The notes: generated by a model not told the origin, from the sequence alone. A stretch of 64,000 nucleotides of DNA from Collinsella sp. (GCA_019425015.1 JAHYYJ010000009.1:18806-82805), one strand, 5' to 3'. Counted from the first letter of the stretch, positions 40,600 through 50,514 are shown. A program made the numbers and translations.

Positions 40600-42912
40600 C
40601 TACGACGACGCGCTGTCGCGAGCCGCCTGGCATGTAGGAGTCTGACGCAGCGCAAGCGGCTTGTCCCCCGCCTCGGCCGACGTGGTCAGCGTATACGTGA
40701 TCGTCGTCGTCTCGCCAGCATGCAGGTCAACGGTGCCCGAATAGAAGGGGATTCCATGCCACGTAGCGGCGCCAAGACCAAACTGGGTGCCCTCGACGGT
40801 CAGATCAGTAATGTTGCCGCCCGTCGGGGCAAACAACGAGACATTCAGACGCTCGTCGTCGCGCGCGGCATCGGGCGCGCTCGCCGCGACGTAGTCGGGC
40901 AGCTTGCCTGCCTCCTCCTGCGTCATGATGTTCGTCAGGGTAACGGTGATGCGATACGAGCACGTGCCGTCGCCGTTCTTGACGCCCTGGCCAATCTGCG
41001 TATCGGCGTTCAGGTACCAGTCGAGCTTGGAGAAGCTCAGGTTGTTAAAGTAAACGCCGGCAACGGGATCGGCACTCGGATCATCCGGATCGGGCAGAGA
41101 AGCGTCAATGCCCGTCTCTTTGATGGCATTCTGCTCATCATCGTTTCTCATCCAAGCAATCAGACGGCCCTCTTCGGCACCGCGCTCGAATGCACCGACA
41201 AGCTTTGTAACGTCGACGTCACCGATGCCACCGAGACTCTTGTCGAAGGCGGCGCTGGCAACAGCCGCAAAGATGCCATCCGATTCCTCGACCGGATAGT
41301 TCCAATACACATCGTGCATGAGAACCTTTGCGGCGTTGGTACCGTCGACAACCGTTCCGTCGGGCAGCGACACGTTGCCGACCAAGCCCAGCAGATACTG
41401 CAGGAACACCGGGTCAATACCCACGACGCCGTCAACGTCCTGGCCATATTGAGATTTCCACAGGGCGGCGACACGCTGCGAGTTGCGGGGCCAATCGGGC
41501 GAATAGGTATTGCCCGAGTTGTACAGGTTACTGTGGTTGCCGAACAGCGCCTCATCCTCTTCGTCGACACTCTCGGCTGCCTCATCCTCACTGAGCCCAA
41601 TGCGGGGAACAAACTCGCCAATCGACATCTGGCCGTCGGTAACCGAAATCAAACCTTGCGAACCGCCAAAGCCGCCGCAGGCACGAATCTCGACGTTGTT
41701 CATGGCGTACACAAGGTAGTTGCGCGTCTGGCCGTTGGCGCCGAGCATCTGGGGCAGGACGGGGGCGACCTTCTCCGCCGCGTCAACCGCGCCGTTGAGG
41801 GTAGCAAAGCCGTCCTTGGCCTTATCGACCAGCTCGGTCACCTGGGAAATATGAGTATCGCCAATACCTTGGATCTTCTCGTTGGCGCTCTTGAACACCT
41901 TGGAGCTATCGGAAAGCGAATCGGCAACGGCCTGCAGCGCGGACACGTTAATCATGCCGTCCTGGAACAGCTTGCCGGGCGTGGCCTGCGAAAGGTTGTC
42001 GGCCATGGGAACCAGCGCGTTGCTCGAGACATCGGACAGGGCATCAATCATGGTGCGGGCTGCGTTGATGTCACTGCCATACACCGGGATAAACGAAGCC
42101 GCCGTCCACAGCGGGCTCGAGGTCTCCGCCTTCATGCTGTCGCAGAGCTCATCGATCTTTTTCGCGTCGTCAGGCAGCGTCGAAAAATCGCCCGACGTGA
42201 CCTTGTCCTTAAGGCCACCGACGATCTCGACAGCCTCCTTCGCTTCGCTCTTTACGGTCTTTGCCGAGTTAAGCAGCATAAAGCCGCTTGCGCCAAGCGC
42301 AACGAGAAGCACCGCGACTACAGCGGCAATAATGGCGCCAGTGTGACGCTTTTTGCGCTCGCCCTTGCGATGGCGATGACGGACCAGACCGTCAGAGGTC
42401 GAACTCGACGAAGCGTCGCTACCGTAGTTCAAGCCAAAATCGTAATAATCTTCCTTGGAACCCGAGCCCGCAAACTCGGCACCGCTATCATCCAGGCGGG
42501 CGAACGTGCCAGTCTCGGAGGCGCCGGTGTAAATCGTGCCAAGGTTACCCGTAAGCCCCGCGCCACCGGCAGAGGGAGTATTGTTGGCGGCCTTGCCGGC
42601 ATTAACGTTGCCGGCGGCATTCGCGGCGTTGGTAGCACCTGCGTTGTTCGCGGGTACCGAAGGAGCCCCACTCGGCCGCGACGCGGAGGTTGCACCGCCC
42701 GCAAAGACATTCCCTCTTGCACGGCCGGTCTTTTTTGCCTTTTGTGACTGCTCGTACAGAGCGGTAAACATCGCCGTCTCGCCCGGGGACACGCGCTTAC
42801 CGGAACCGCCCTGTCCAGCGCCGCCCGGCGTGCCGGCCTTACCAGCCCCGTTCGGACGCGGCGGAACTGCAGGACGGCCGCTATCGCTGCCCTTAAAGTG
42901 ATTACCAGCCAT
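40600..42912 (-). CDS. DUF4012 family membrane-anchored protein
   Basis: A 770-aa protein. The first 190 residues are low-complexity (Gly, Ala, Asn, Ser, Pro) and cytoplasmic. They are followed by RHRHRKGERKKRH and one membrane helix (about residues 200-222), so the C-terminal two thirds lies outside the cell. That part has the DUF4012 pattern, including NYLVYAMNNVEIRACGGFGGSQGLI and WNYPVEESDGIFA. DUF4012 is common in Actinobacteria near surface polysaccharide and cell-envelope genes, without known activity. The ATG after GAGGA was chosen; a TTG nine codons upstream is possible. Confidence 0.85.
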   Translation of the reverse strand: MAGNHFKGSDSGRPAVPPRPNGAGKAGTPGGAGQGGSGKRVSPGETAMFTALYEQSQKAKKTGRARGNVFAGGATSASRPSGAPSVPANNAGATNAANAAGNVNAGKAANNTPSAGGAGLTGNLGTIYTGASETGTFARLDDSGAEFAGSGSKEDYYDFGLNYGSDASSSSTSDGLVRHRHRKGERKKRHTGAIIAAVVAVLLVALGASGFMLLNSAKTVKSEAKEAVEIVGGLKDKVTSGDFSTLPDDAKKIDELCDSMKAETSSPLWTAASFIPVYGSDINAARTMIDALSDVSSNALVPMADNLSQATPGKLFQDGMINVSALQAVADSLSDSSKVFKSANEKIQGIGDTHISQVTELVDKAKDGFATLNGAVDAAEKVAPVLPQMLGANGQTRNYLVYAMNNVEIRACGGFGGSQGLISVTDGQMSIGEFVPRIGLSEDEAAESVDEEDEALFGNHSNLYNSGNTYSPDWPRNSQRVAALWKSQYGQDVDGVVGIDPVFLQYLLGLVGNVSLPDGTVVDGTNAAKVLMHDVYWNYPVEESDGIFAAVASAAFDKSLGGIGDVDVTKLVGAFERGAEEGRLIAWMRNDDEQNAIKETGIDASLPDPDDPSADPVAGVYFNNLSFSKLDWYLNADTQIGQGVKNGDGTCSYRITVTLTNIMTQEEAGKLPDYVAASAPDAARDDERLNVSLFAPTGGNITDLTVEGTQFGLGAATWHGIPFYSGTVDLHAGETTTITYTLTTSAEAGDKPLALRQTPTCQAARDSASS

Positions 42913-43055
42913 AAAGAAATCCTCGCAATTGAGTCGCAATGAAAAAGTCCATAACGTTACTAGTTTATGGCATTTTGAGCATCGACAGCTAAACTCCAGA
43001 CACGGACATCAATTGGCGAAAATGTGGCACAACGCATTTTCCGTCTTGGCGCCAG

Positions 43056-44078
43056 CTACACCGTCAAAAACACCATCGCGATAATCATGGCAAAGCCCGC
43101 CAGGTCGGTGGGCAAAAACACCGTTCCCAGCATAAGGGCGCTGGTGATGGTGGCCGAAACCGGCTCCATGGTTCCAAGGAGGCTCGCGCGCACCGAGCCA
43201 ATCTCCTTAACGCCCTGCATGTAGAACATATAGGCGAAGAACGACCCCACCACGATAAATATCGCGAGCGCGCCGACACCCGAGGGGCCGAGCGCCGGCA
43301 TATGCGCCCACGGCTGGGTAAAGATACTCATCACGATTCCCGCCGAAAGCATGGCCGAGCCCGTGACGACCGGGCTACCGTATTTGTTGAGGATTCCGGC
43401 AGGGATGATTGCTATGCAGGCACCGCCCACTGCGCACAAAAGGCCCGCGAGCAGGCCCATCGGCGAGATGTTGAGCGTACTGGGGTCGCCGCCCGTGGCG
43501 ATCAAAAACGTTCCGCCCAATGCGAGCAAAATACCCAGCGCCTCGCGCGTGCGCGGCAGTCGATGCGCGGTGACGCAGGCATACCCCATGACGACCACCA
43601 GCTGCAGGCACTGGAAGACGGTCGCGGTGCCCGCGTTGGTCAGGCGCACGGCTGACAGATAGCAAAGCTGGTTGAACAGCAGACCAAAGATCGTAAACAG
43701 AATAAGCTGCTTGCGATCGGCAGGGGTGGTCCACAGCTCGATCAAGCGGTCGCGGTCTTTTCTGAGCACAACGAACATAAAGAGCAGGCCAGCGATAACT
43801 TGGCGCACGCTCATCAGCCAAAACGTCTCGATATGGCACACGTCAAAGAGGTAGCTGGCGCTGGTGCCAGAAAAACCCCAAAACGTACCGCCGGCAAACG
43901 CGGCGAGCGTACCCAGGGCCATCTTGCGCGCCTGGGCGTCGTTGAGGCGGTCGCGCCATGCGCGGCGGGTGCTGCGGCTCAGCTCGTCAGTCCCCTCGGG
44001 CACGATAAAATCAGACGCCGCCGTCATCGGTACCGAAGCCCTTTCACGTGCACACTGCGCCGAGCGCTCCTGTTCCAT
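43056..44078 (-). CDS. DMT superfamily (EamA) transporter
   Basis: A 340-aa inner-membrane protein. After a hydrophilic N-terminal tail of about 50 aa there are ten hydrophobic helices in two EamA repeats, with the typical FWGFSGTSASYLFD start, GTATVFQCLQLVVV and the second repeat ending MEPVSATITSALMLGTVFLP. EamA proteins export or import amino acids, nucleotides or other metabolites; the substrate cannot be told. GGGGGAG precedes the ATG. It is transcribed alone as far as can be seen. Confidence 0.9.
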   Translation of the reverse strand: MEQERSAQCARERASVPMTAASDFIVPEGTDELSRSTRRAWRDRLNDAQARKMALGTLAAFAGGTFWGFSGTSASYLFDVCHIETFWLMSVRQVIAGLLFMFVVLRKDRDRLIELWTTPADRKQLILFTIFGLLFNQLCYLSAVRLTNAGTATVFQCLQLVVVMGYACVTAHRLPRTREALGILLALGGTFLIATGGDPSTLNISPMGLLAGLLCAVGGACIAIIPAGILNKYGSPVVTGSAMLSAGIVMSIFTQPWAHMPALGPSGVGALAIFIVVGSFFAYMFYMQGVKEIGSVRASLLGTMEPVSATITSALMLGTVFLPTDLAGFAMIIAMVFLTV

Positions 44079-44203
44079 CCCACTCCCCCGAAATCAATTG
44101 GCAATAAAGCGTCCAAACTGTAGCACGAATATTGGTATGAAATAGCAGATGATGCGGAGCATCTGCGAGCGTCCAAATTGCAGGGACGAAAGGCACCGAT
44201 GAG

Positions 44204-44908
44204 CTATGCCGAGTGGTTGGAATCGTCTAGAACGCCGGGGGCGGCTTCCGCACTTCCCTCAGCATGCTCGCCATCGTCCCGGTCCTTGGCGCTGTCCTGG
44301 CCCTCCTGCTCGCGGCGACGCTTTTCGCGAATCTGCTCCACGGCCGCGCGCAGGGCAGCCTCGTCCTCGGCACGTGCCACCTCTTGCGTGGTCTTGACCA
44401 TATGGCGAATCTCGAGCACCAGCAGCACGATCAGCGGCACCACGATAAGCGGAAAGAACAGCAGCGGGTTGGTGAGCAGCGAGACCACCACGCCCAGCCC
44501 CGCCGAGACAAAGACCACGCGCCCCACCACGTCGGCGGCGGGCACGGCCGCGGCATCCTCGACCGGATTGGCATCGCCCTTGGTGCGGTAGATCGGGGCG
44601 CCGTCGGCGGCGGCCTCCACGGCAACGATGCGGTGCGTGTTGAGCGAACCCTCCAGCGCGTCATCGGACGAATGGAAGGTGATGATGTCGCCCACCTGAT
44701 AGGCCTGACCGTCGCCGGTATCAACGACGATAAACGAGTGCACGGGAATCGCCGGCTCCATCGAACCGGTCAGCGTGCGCATAAAGCCATAGCCCATGAT
44801 GGTGGGGATCTCGCCGGCGGGCGTGAACACCGTGCGCAGCAACACCACAAAGGCGACCAGGATCACCACGGTCGCCAGCACGTTGATCACGCGGAGCACG
44901 TGCTTCAT
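44204..44908 (-). CDS. SipW-type (S26B) signal peptidase
   Basis: A membrane signal peptidase I of the archaeal/ER type, 234 aa. The catalytic Ser is in TGSMEP (about residue 49), the general base is His in LNTHRI (about 92) instead of Lys, and the Asp is in KGDANP. Helices lie at residues 8-28 and about 135-165, followed by a charged helical tail (QIREKRRREQEG). SipW of Bacillus processes TasA-like fibre proteins. It is the last gene of the operon, overlapping the DUF2357 gene by a base; a GTG one codon upstream is an alternative start. Confidence 0.9.
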   Translation of the reverse strand: MKHVLRVINVLATVVILVAFVVLLRTVFTPAGEIPTIMGYGFMRTLTGSMEPAIPVHSFIVVDTGDGQAYQVGDIITFHSSDDALEGSLNTHRIVAVEAAADGAPIYRTKGDANPVEDAAAVPAADVVGRVVFVSAGLGVVVSLLTNPLLFFPLIVVPLIVLLVLEIRHMVKTTQEVARAEDEAALRAAVEQIREKRRREQEGQDSAKDRDDGEHAEGSAEAAPGVLDDSNHSA

Positions 44909-47154
44909 CACTTGTCGTCGTCCTTTGCGGAAGTCTCGGGGTCGGCAGCGACCTCGCCCTCGGTGGCATCCGCCGCAGAAGCGCCATCCTCGTCAGGCGC
45001 GGCGACCACGCCCTCGCCAGCCTCGCCGCGCAAGCGGGCCAGCAGATAGCGCGACAGGCTGTTGCCCTCGGCACGGCGCTCGGCGCGGGCGCGATCGCGC
45101 TCGGCCTGTTCCAGCTCGTGCGCCAACGAGGCCAAGCGCTGCTGCATCTCCGCGCGGGCGGCCTCGACCTCGCGCTCGCAAGCGGCACGGACGGCGACGA
45201 CTTCCTGCTCGATGCGCTCCCCTGCCGCACGCTCGGCTGCGGCGATACGCTCGTCGGCGTCGGCACGGGCGTCCTCGGCGGCACGCGTCGCGGCATCGCG
45301 CTCGGCAGCGGCGGCGGCGACCTTCTCGCCGGCATCCACCGCGGCCTGCTCCACGGCAGAATCGGCGGCCGCGTGGGCGGCATCGATCGCGGCATCGGCA
45401 GCCTGCTGAGCGGCGGAAACCTTCTCCTCGGCCGCAGCAACGGTGTCGGCAAGCGCCTGCTCCGCTGCTGCCGCGGCGGCATCTGCCGCCTCCTGCGCGG
45501 CACAGGCATCGCGCTCGGCCGTCAGCTGCACTTCCTCAATCTGCAGCTGAGCGGCGTCCAGCTTGGCATGCAGCTCGGCAACCTCCTTGGCGCACACCTC
45601 GCGCACGCCGGCAAGCTCAGCCGCGGCGGCATCCTTGGCATCTTGCAGCTCGGCGGCATCGGCTTCCGTCTTGGCAGCCAGGGCCGCAGCAGCGTCGCTC
45701 TTGACCTGTGCGACCTGCTCGGCGGCTGCCTGCTCGGCGGCGGCAACCTTGGCATCGGCATCGGCACGGGCAGCCGCAACCTCGGCATCGGCCTCGGCGC
45801 GCATCTGCTCAAGCTGGGCAGCTGCGGTTGAGCGCGCCTCAGCGGCAGCATCCTCGGCAGCCTTCTTGCCCGCCTCGACATCCTCCAGCGAACCTTGCAG
45901 CTCCTCAACATCAGCCTCGGCCATCTGCGCGCGTTGCGTCAGCGCCAGCTCGCGCGTCTTGGCCTCGTCCAGCTCGTCGGCCAAATCATCGCGCTCGTCG
46001 GTCAGCGCATGTGCCTGAACCTTCCAGGACGTAAGCTGCCCCTGCAGCTCCTCAATCTGCTCGCGGGCCTCGGTCAGCGCCTGCTCCGCATCGATCTGGG
46101 CCTGCGTGACCTCCTCCACAAACACGCGGCGGACCTCGACATCGGGCAGGTCGGGGCTATCGACCTGCACCTCCTTGATCTCCTTAATAAACTTAGGCGC
46201 CACCGGCGCGTGTTGCACGCTCTCGAGCTCCTGCAGGTTGCGCTCGTCATCGGTCAGGCTCTTAAAGACGGTGTAGTTGTTGATGAGGTTGGTGTACATC
46301 TGCACCATGTACTCGTCATCGAACGCCAGCGCCTGCTGCTGCACGTCGATGTTGTAGCCCACCTTGTCGTAGCGCTCCATAAACTGCCACAGCTGGTAGC
46401 ACTTGCGGTAGTTGGGGTCTTTCATGATGAGGTTGGTGCGCTGAATGGGACTACGGACCGCGCTGCACCCGTTCATTATCTGGCAAAACGACGCGCCGCG
46501 CAGCGCCATGACCAGACGGCGCACGCGGTCGATGCGCATAAAGACATCCATGTTGTCGGCATCGTTCTCGGCAAAGCTCTGACGGTTTTTGACCGTCATC
46601 TCGACGTTGTACTCGATCTCTTCGTACGCATCGTCGATCTTACTGTGCATCTTAAAGCGGTTGCGGATCTCGTTGCCCGTCGACCAAAAGATCACGTCGG
46701 TGCGCTTGTCCACAAACGTCAGCAGGCGCTGAATCAGGTGGTAGATAAAGCGGTTCTCGTACAGGTCGTACGTCTCGACGGTATTGACGTTGAGGATGCG
46801 CGTGGGGTGAACGCCGCCATCGTCGCTCGGCGCCAAGAACTGTGTGTTCTGGCTCAGGTGACGGACACTGTCGGCGCTGATCTTTTTGGCAAGCGAGACC
46901 GGCACCACCTCTTCCTCGGTGGTGATAAAGCGGCGCGGCTTTTCGATAATGGTGTTGATGGCGTCGAGCGAGTCCTCGATCATGCTGATCCATTCCTCGT
47001 CCACCACCTTGACGAGCTCCTCGCGCTGCTGCTCGATCGTGATGCCCGAGGCCTGAGCCATCTCAAACAGATAGCGAAAGTAGCGGCTGTCCTCCTGGAT
47101 GGGCTCCATCTGCTCGGAGAAGCTGGTATAGAGGTCCTGAATGGTCTCGGACAT
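44908..47154 (-). CDS. DUF2357/McrC-like protein with a long C-terminal coiled coil
   Basis: A 748-aa cytoplasmic protein. Residues about 100-330 resemble the DUF2357 part of McrC-like proteins, with VETYDLYENRFIYHLIQRLL as the clearest motif (ENRF at 133-136). Residues about 340-720 are a nearly unbroken Ala/Glu/Asp/Gln heptad-like coiled coil, followed by an acidic tail. The PD-(D/E)XK nuclease that normally follows DUF2357 in McrC was not found. It sits directly after the McrB-like AAA+ gene, as McrC follows McrB, and between two SipW-type peptidase genes. I infer a partner of the ATPase adapted to a structural or scaffolding role. Confidence 0.72.
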   Translation of the reverse strand: MSETIQDLYTSFSEQMEPIQEDSRYFRYLFEMAQASGITIEQQREELVKVVDEEWISMIEDSLDAINTIIEKPRRFITTEEEVVPVSLAKKISADSVRHLSQNTQFLAPSDDGGVHPTRILNVNTVETYDLYENRFIYHLIQRLLTFVDKRTDVIFWSTGNEIRNRFKMHSKIDDAYEEIEYNVEMTVKNRQSFAENDADNMDVFMRIDRVRRLVMALRGASFCQIMNGCSAVRSPIQRTNLIMKDPNYRKCYQLWQFMERYDKVGYNIDVQQQALAFDDEYMVQMYTNLINNYTVFKSLTDDERNLQELESVQHAPVAPKFIKEIKEVQVDSPDLPDVEVRRVFVEEVTQAQIDAEQALTEAREQIEELQGQLTSWKVQAHALTDERDDLADELDEAKTRELALTQRAQMAEADVEELQGSLEDVEAGKKAAEDAAAEARSTAAAQLEQMRAEADAEVAAARADADAKVAAAEQAAAEQVAQVKSDAAAALAAKTEADAAELQDAKDAAAAELAGVREVCAKEVAELHAKLDAAQLQIEEVQLTAERDACAAQEAADAAAAAAEQALADTVAAAEEKVSAAQQAADAAIDAAHAAADSAVEQAAVDAGEKVAAAAAERDAATRAAEDARADADERIAAAERAAGERIEQEVVAVRAACEREVEAARAEMQQRLASLAHELEQAERDRARAERRAEGNSLSRYLLARLRGEAGEGVVAAPDEDGASAADATEGEVAADPETSAKDDDK

Positions 47155-47223
47155 GGGTTACTCCATAGGTTGGATCGATCGGAAAGGGACGGGGCGACAT
47201 CACATCGCCCCGCGCTTACGACA

Positions 47224-48915
47224 TTAGTAGAAGTTCTGGATCCGCTGCAGATACATGACGGAATCGGGCAGGCCGCCCTCGCCAAAGGTCTTCTCGATGT
47301 ACTCGATCAGGCCCTTCATCTCGTCGCGCACAAAGCTCACGTTCATGGACTCAAACTTCTTAAGCACCTTGCGGGCGATGATGTAGTCCATGCCGCCCAG
47401 CTCGGTGCCGCCGCACGCCACGTACACGGGGATAAAGTCGTACATCTGCTTGATGATACGGTTACCAAAGGCCAGCTTAAAGCGGGTCTGCAGGTACTGG
47501 TCCAGCTTGTGCATCTTCTGGAGCAGCTCCTCGTCGATCACATACTCGACCCTGGCCTTTTGGAATAGATACTGCAGGTGGTCGGCCGTCACGTGCACGC
47601 GCTCGTGCGGCTCGCACTCAAATGCGTCGGCACGCTCGTTGAGCTCGATGGGGATCGCGCGGTCGTACACCTTGTCCGTGATGGTAAAGGTTGAGTCATC
47701 GTTGTTGGCCGTGCCGATAAACCACAGGCTGTCGGGAATGGTGAGCTTGCCGTCGTGCAGGCCCTTGGGGTCGGCGGCCCACTGGGTAGGCACCAGATCG
47801 AGCACCCACTCGTCGTGGCTGGGCATCTCGAGCACCGACAGGATCTCGGCAAAGTAGTACTCCACGCGAGCGAGGTTCATCTCGTCGAGCACGATTATAG
47901 ACGGGTCCTGGCGAAGGCCCGCCTCGTACACGGCGCGGAGGAACTCGGTCTCGTTAAAGCGCTTGGAAAACTCGTTAAAGTAGCCCAGCACCTCGGTGCG
48001 ATCGCGAAAGCTCGGCTGCACCGACACGATGGTCGCGGGGTTGTCCAGGTAACGGCTAAAGCTGTAGGGCAGCGACGTCTTACCGGTACCCGAGATGCCC
48101 TCCAGGATCAGCAGCTTGGAGGCGGCCATGCCGGCCACAAAGCGGCGGATGATCTCGGGCGTGTAGTAGAGCTTCATCTGGCTGCAGGCGAACGCGCGGA
48201 AGCTGTCGACAAAGTCCTCCAGCGAGATGGCATCGTCGTAGGCCGGCGATTCCCAGTCGCGGTACTTAAGGTCCACAAGGGACAACTTGGGGAAGCGGTT
48301 GGCCTGCGCAATCTCTTTTTCCTCGGCTAGGGTCTTGGCCTCGACAGTTGCCTTGGCCATGGCGGCTGCGGCGTCCTTGACGCCCGCGCCATCGAGCGCG
48401 AGCGACGCGTTGCCCGACACCACGGCAGCCGTGGCGCCCTCGCCCGCAGGCGCGCCCGCGGCGGCGCCCACCACGTTGCTCACCGTGGGCAGGTGGTCGT
48501 CGGCCAGGGCCGAGGCGCCCACGTACGGAATCTGCTTGGTGCCGCCCATGGCATTGACCTTGAGCGCCAGCAGCTTGTTCTTCTCGTCCATGAGGTCGAG
48601 CACCTGCTTGTTCAGGCGGCCGATCTCGCGATAGAGCGCCTTGTTGGACGTGTCGTCGCGATGCAGGCGGCGGTTGATGCGGTAGCGGTGCACCAGAATG
48701 GCCACGATCAGCACGGGGACCGCGATGAGCATGGCAAACAGGATGACCGCGCCGATCTTGCCCACCAGGTCAAACGTGGTGAAGTAGGTCATAAAGATGT
48801 TGAAGTACTCAACCCAGCCAAACACCAGCAGGTTAAGGATGGAGCTCACAACGGCAACGACGTTGTAGACAACCTTTGCCAGCAGCTCCCAGGCAAATCC
48901 CAGAAACTCACTCAC
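47224..48915 (-). CDS. membrane-anchored McrB-like AAA+ ATPase
   Basis: A 563-aa protein from a GTG start after GGAGGG. Two membrane helices (about residues 8-34 and 52-76) precede a coiled-coil linker (90-118) and an Ala-rich stretch. The AAA+ domain has Walker A GISGTGKT (273-280), Walker B IIVLDEMNLARVEYY with the McrB-type DEMN, and the sensor region FIGTANNDDSTFTI. McrB proteins of restriction systems are soluble GTPases; this one is anchored and its context is secretion, not restriction. It overlaps the SipW gene by 8 bp. Confidence 0.85.
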   Translation of the reverse strand: MSEFLGFAWELLAKVVYNVVAVVSSILNLLVFGWVEYFNIFMTYFTTFDLVGKIGAVILFAMLIAVPVLIVAILVHRYRINRRLHRDDTSNKALYREIGRLNKQVLDLMDEKNKLLALKVNAMGGTKQIPYVGASALADDHLPTVSNVVGAAAGAPAGEGATAAVVSGNASLALDGAGVKDAAAAMAKATVEAKTLAEEKEIAQANRFPKLSLVDLKYRDWESPAYDDAISLEDFVDSFRAFACSQMKLYYTPEIIRRFVAGMAASKLLILEGISGTGKTSLPYSFSRYLDNPATIVSVQPSFRDRTEVLGYFNEFSKRFNETEFLRAVYEAGLRQDPSIIVLDEMNLARVEYYFAEILSVLEMPSHDEWVLDLVPTQWAADPKGLHDGKLTIPDSLWFIGTANNDDSTFTITDKVYDRAIPIELNERADAFECEPHERVHVTADHLQYLFQKARVEYVIDEELLQKMHKLDQYLQTRFKLAFGNRIIKQMYDFIPVYVACGGTELGGMDYIIARKVLKKFESMNVSFVRDEMKGLIEYIEKTFGEGGLPDSVMYLQRIQNFY

Positions 48916-49654
48916 CGTCGGTACCCTCCTGCTTGGTCGCGTTCATCGCCGCCTCGGCCTCGGCCTTCAGACGACGGGCTTCCTCGAGTTTGGCCTCGGC
49001 CTGGGCAAGCTGCTCGGCGGCGTTATCGGCCGTGACGGTAGTGTCACCCTTGCCCTCGGCGTCCACGATGGCAGCCGCGGCGGCCAGGCGGTCCTCCTCG
49101 GCCATAGCGCGCTTGAGGTTCATGCCCACCACGATGAGGTGATACACCTGGTAGATAAAGAACAGCAGCATGGGCAGCACGATCACAACGAGGAAGCCCA
49201 TGGAGCTGGACAGGAAGTCCATGACCTTGCCCATCTGCGGCAGCGCGAACACGTACTTGCCCACGATATCGCCGTCGCTGATGATGTGCGTATCGGCCAC
49301 GTCGTTGTTATCGCCCTTGGTGGTAAAGCTGCGCATGCCGTTGACCTCGTCGATGGCGGCGATGCGGTGCGTGTTGAGCGCGTACTCGTTGTCGATGATG
49401 GTATGGAACGTCACGATGTCGCCCACCTCGAGCTTGGAGGTGTCGCACTTTTTGATGAAGATGAGGTCGCCCTTGTTAAACGTGGGAGCCATGGAGTCGG
49501 ACTGCACGGCGAGCGGGGTGAAGCCGGCGATGTCCGAGACGCTGCCGTCCTCGCGCGTGGCGAGCGTGGTAAACGCATACAGGGCCGCCACCAGGATGAT
49601 GATCCACATGACAACGCTCAGCGCGATGGATGCGACTTTTTTAACAGATTGCAT
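48908..49654 (-). CDS. SipW-type (S26B) signal peptidase
   Basis: A 248-aa ER/archaeal-type signal peptidase with the catalytic Ser in QSDSMAP (residue 54), His base in LNTHRI (96) and Asp in KGDNND (115). Membrane helices lie at about 7-29 and 143-178, followed by a long charged helix (AEAKLEEARRLKAEAEAAM). This placement just downstream of four TasA-like genes shows its likely substrates. The AAGGGAC ribosome binding site is 4 bp before ATG. It differs clearly from the second SipW-type gene in the same operon. Confidence 0.93.
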   Translation of the reverse strand: MQSVKKVASIALSVVMWIIILVAALYAFTTLATREDGSVSDIAGFTPLAVQSDSMAPTFNKGDLIFIKKCDTSKLEVGDIVTFHTIIDNEYALNTHRIAAIDEVNGMRSFTTKGDNNDVADTHIISDGDIVGKYVFALPQMGKVMDFLSSSMGFLVVIVLPMLLFFIYQVYHLIVVGMNLKRAMAEEDRLAAAAAIVDAEGKGDTTVTADNAAEQLAQAEAKLEEARRLKAEAEAAMNATKQEGTDGE

Positions 49655-49714
49655 GATGTCCCTTACTACCGTGTCTGTCTAGGTCGTGCGCGGCCCGATG
49701 GCCGCCGTGCGTAT

Positions 49715-50512
49715 CTACTGTTCCTCGATGCCCTCAAAGCGCATCGAAACCGAATAGTTAGCTCCCTTTAGCATATTAGTGCAATTTGGGTCCGTTCCCT
49801 CGAGCCATATGCGAACGGTTACCGGCTTGTCCGTTTCTGTCATCAGGTCGAACATGTCGCTGGCCGCGTTCGCTACTCCCGAGTCGAGCCCAAAGACGGT
49901 GGCCGAACCGGACGAGCCCCCGCCTCCGTTGGGGTTGTAGACCCAGGTGTGGCCGTCGGCGGTAAAGCTCATGCGCATGGCACTGGCCATGCCCTGTGTG
50001 TCGGAGCTAAACCGCGTGCCGGACACGCCGCCGTCGCCGTCCTGCCCGGTTAGGCGGACGCGCAGGTCCGTGCTGCTCATAAAGTGCAGCGTGAACTCCA
50101 AGTAGGCGCCGGTCGCGGGATCGGCGGTGGAGCCGTCCTCGAAGGTAAAAGTCTGGTAGTCGCTCGTGGTGACGGGCTTGAGCCTGGATGCATCGATGTC
50201 CACGCCCTTTTCGCTGGCGATGCGTGCCGAGATCTGGTCGAAGCCCAGGCTGTGCACGTACTCTTCGAACGCGGCATGCTCGTCTAGGTCAAAGCGCAGC
50301 GAGCCGTCGGCGTTGGCGTCGATCATGAGCATGCGGGTTTTGGCGCTATCGGCGATGGAGAACCAGGCGAACGTTGCCATGGCTATCGCCACCAGCGCAA
50401 ACAGCACCAGCACCACGGTGGTAGTGAGCTTGCGGCGCAGGTCGATATCGGTGGGCGCGGCAACCGGAGCGCCGGTGGTCGGGCGGCGGTTGTCGGGCGT
50501 GACGTGTGCCAT
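49715..50512 (-). CDS. SipW-dependent (TasA-like) secreted protein 4
   Basis: A 265-aa protein. After a hydrophilic leader a membrane segment (VVLVLFALVAIAMATFAWFS) carries the TFAWF motif that follows SipW-type signal sequences. The mature domain is beta-rich. Near the C-terminus WLEGTDPNCTNM carries the motif shared by all substrates of both loci, then a final strand SVSMRFEGI. It is the last substrate gene before the peptidase, only 2 bp after the previous gene. Probably an extracellular fibre or matrix protein; not assigned to a named family. Confidence 0.82.
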   Translation of the reverse strand: MAHVTPDNRRPTTGAPVAAPTDIDLRRKLTTTVVLVLFALVAIAMATFAWFSIADSAKTRMLMIDANADGSLRFDLDEHAAFEEYVHSLGFDQISARIASEKGVDIDASRLKPVTTSDYQTFTFEDGSTADPATGAYLEFTLHFMSSTDLRVRLTGQDGDGGVSGTRFSSDTQGMASAMRMSFTADGHTWVYNPNGGGGSSGSATVFGLDSGVANAASDMFDLMTETDKPVTVRIWLEGTDPNCTNMLKGANYSVSMRFEGIEEQ

Positions 50513-50514
50513 TG

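Noticed and set aside
44796..47568. long plus-strand frames opposite the DUF2357 gene
   Set aside because: They are shadows of the Ala/Glu-rich coiled coil, whose codons leave few stops on the other strand.
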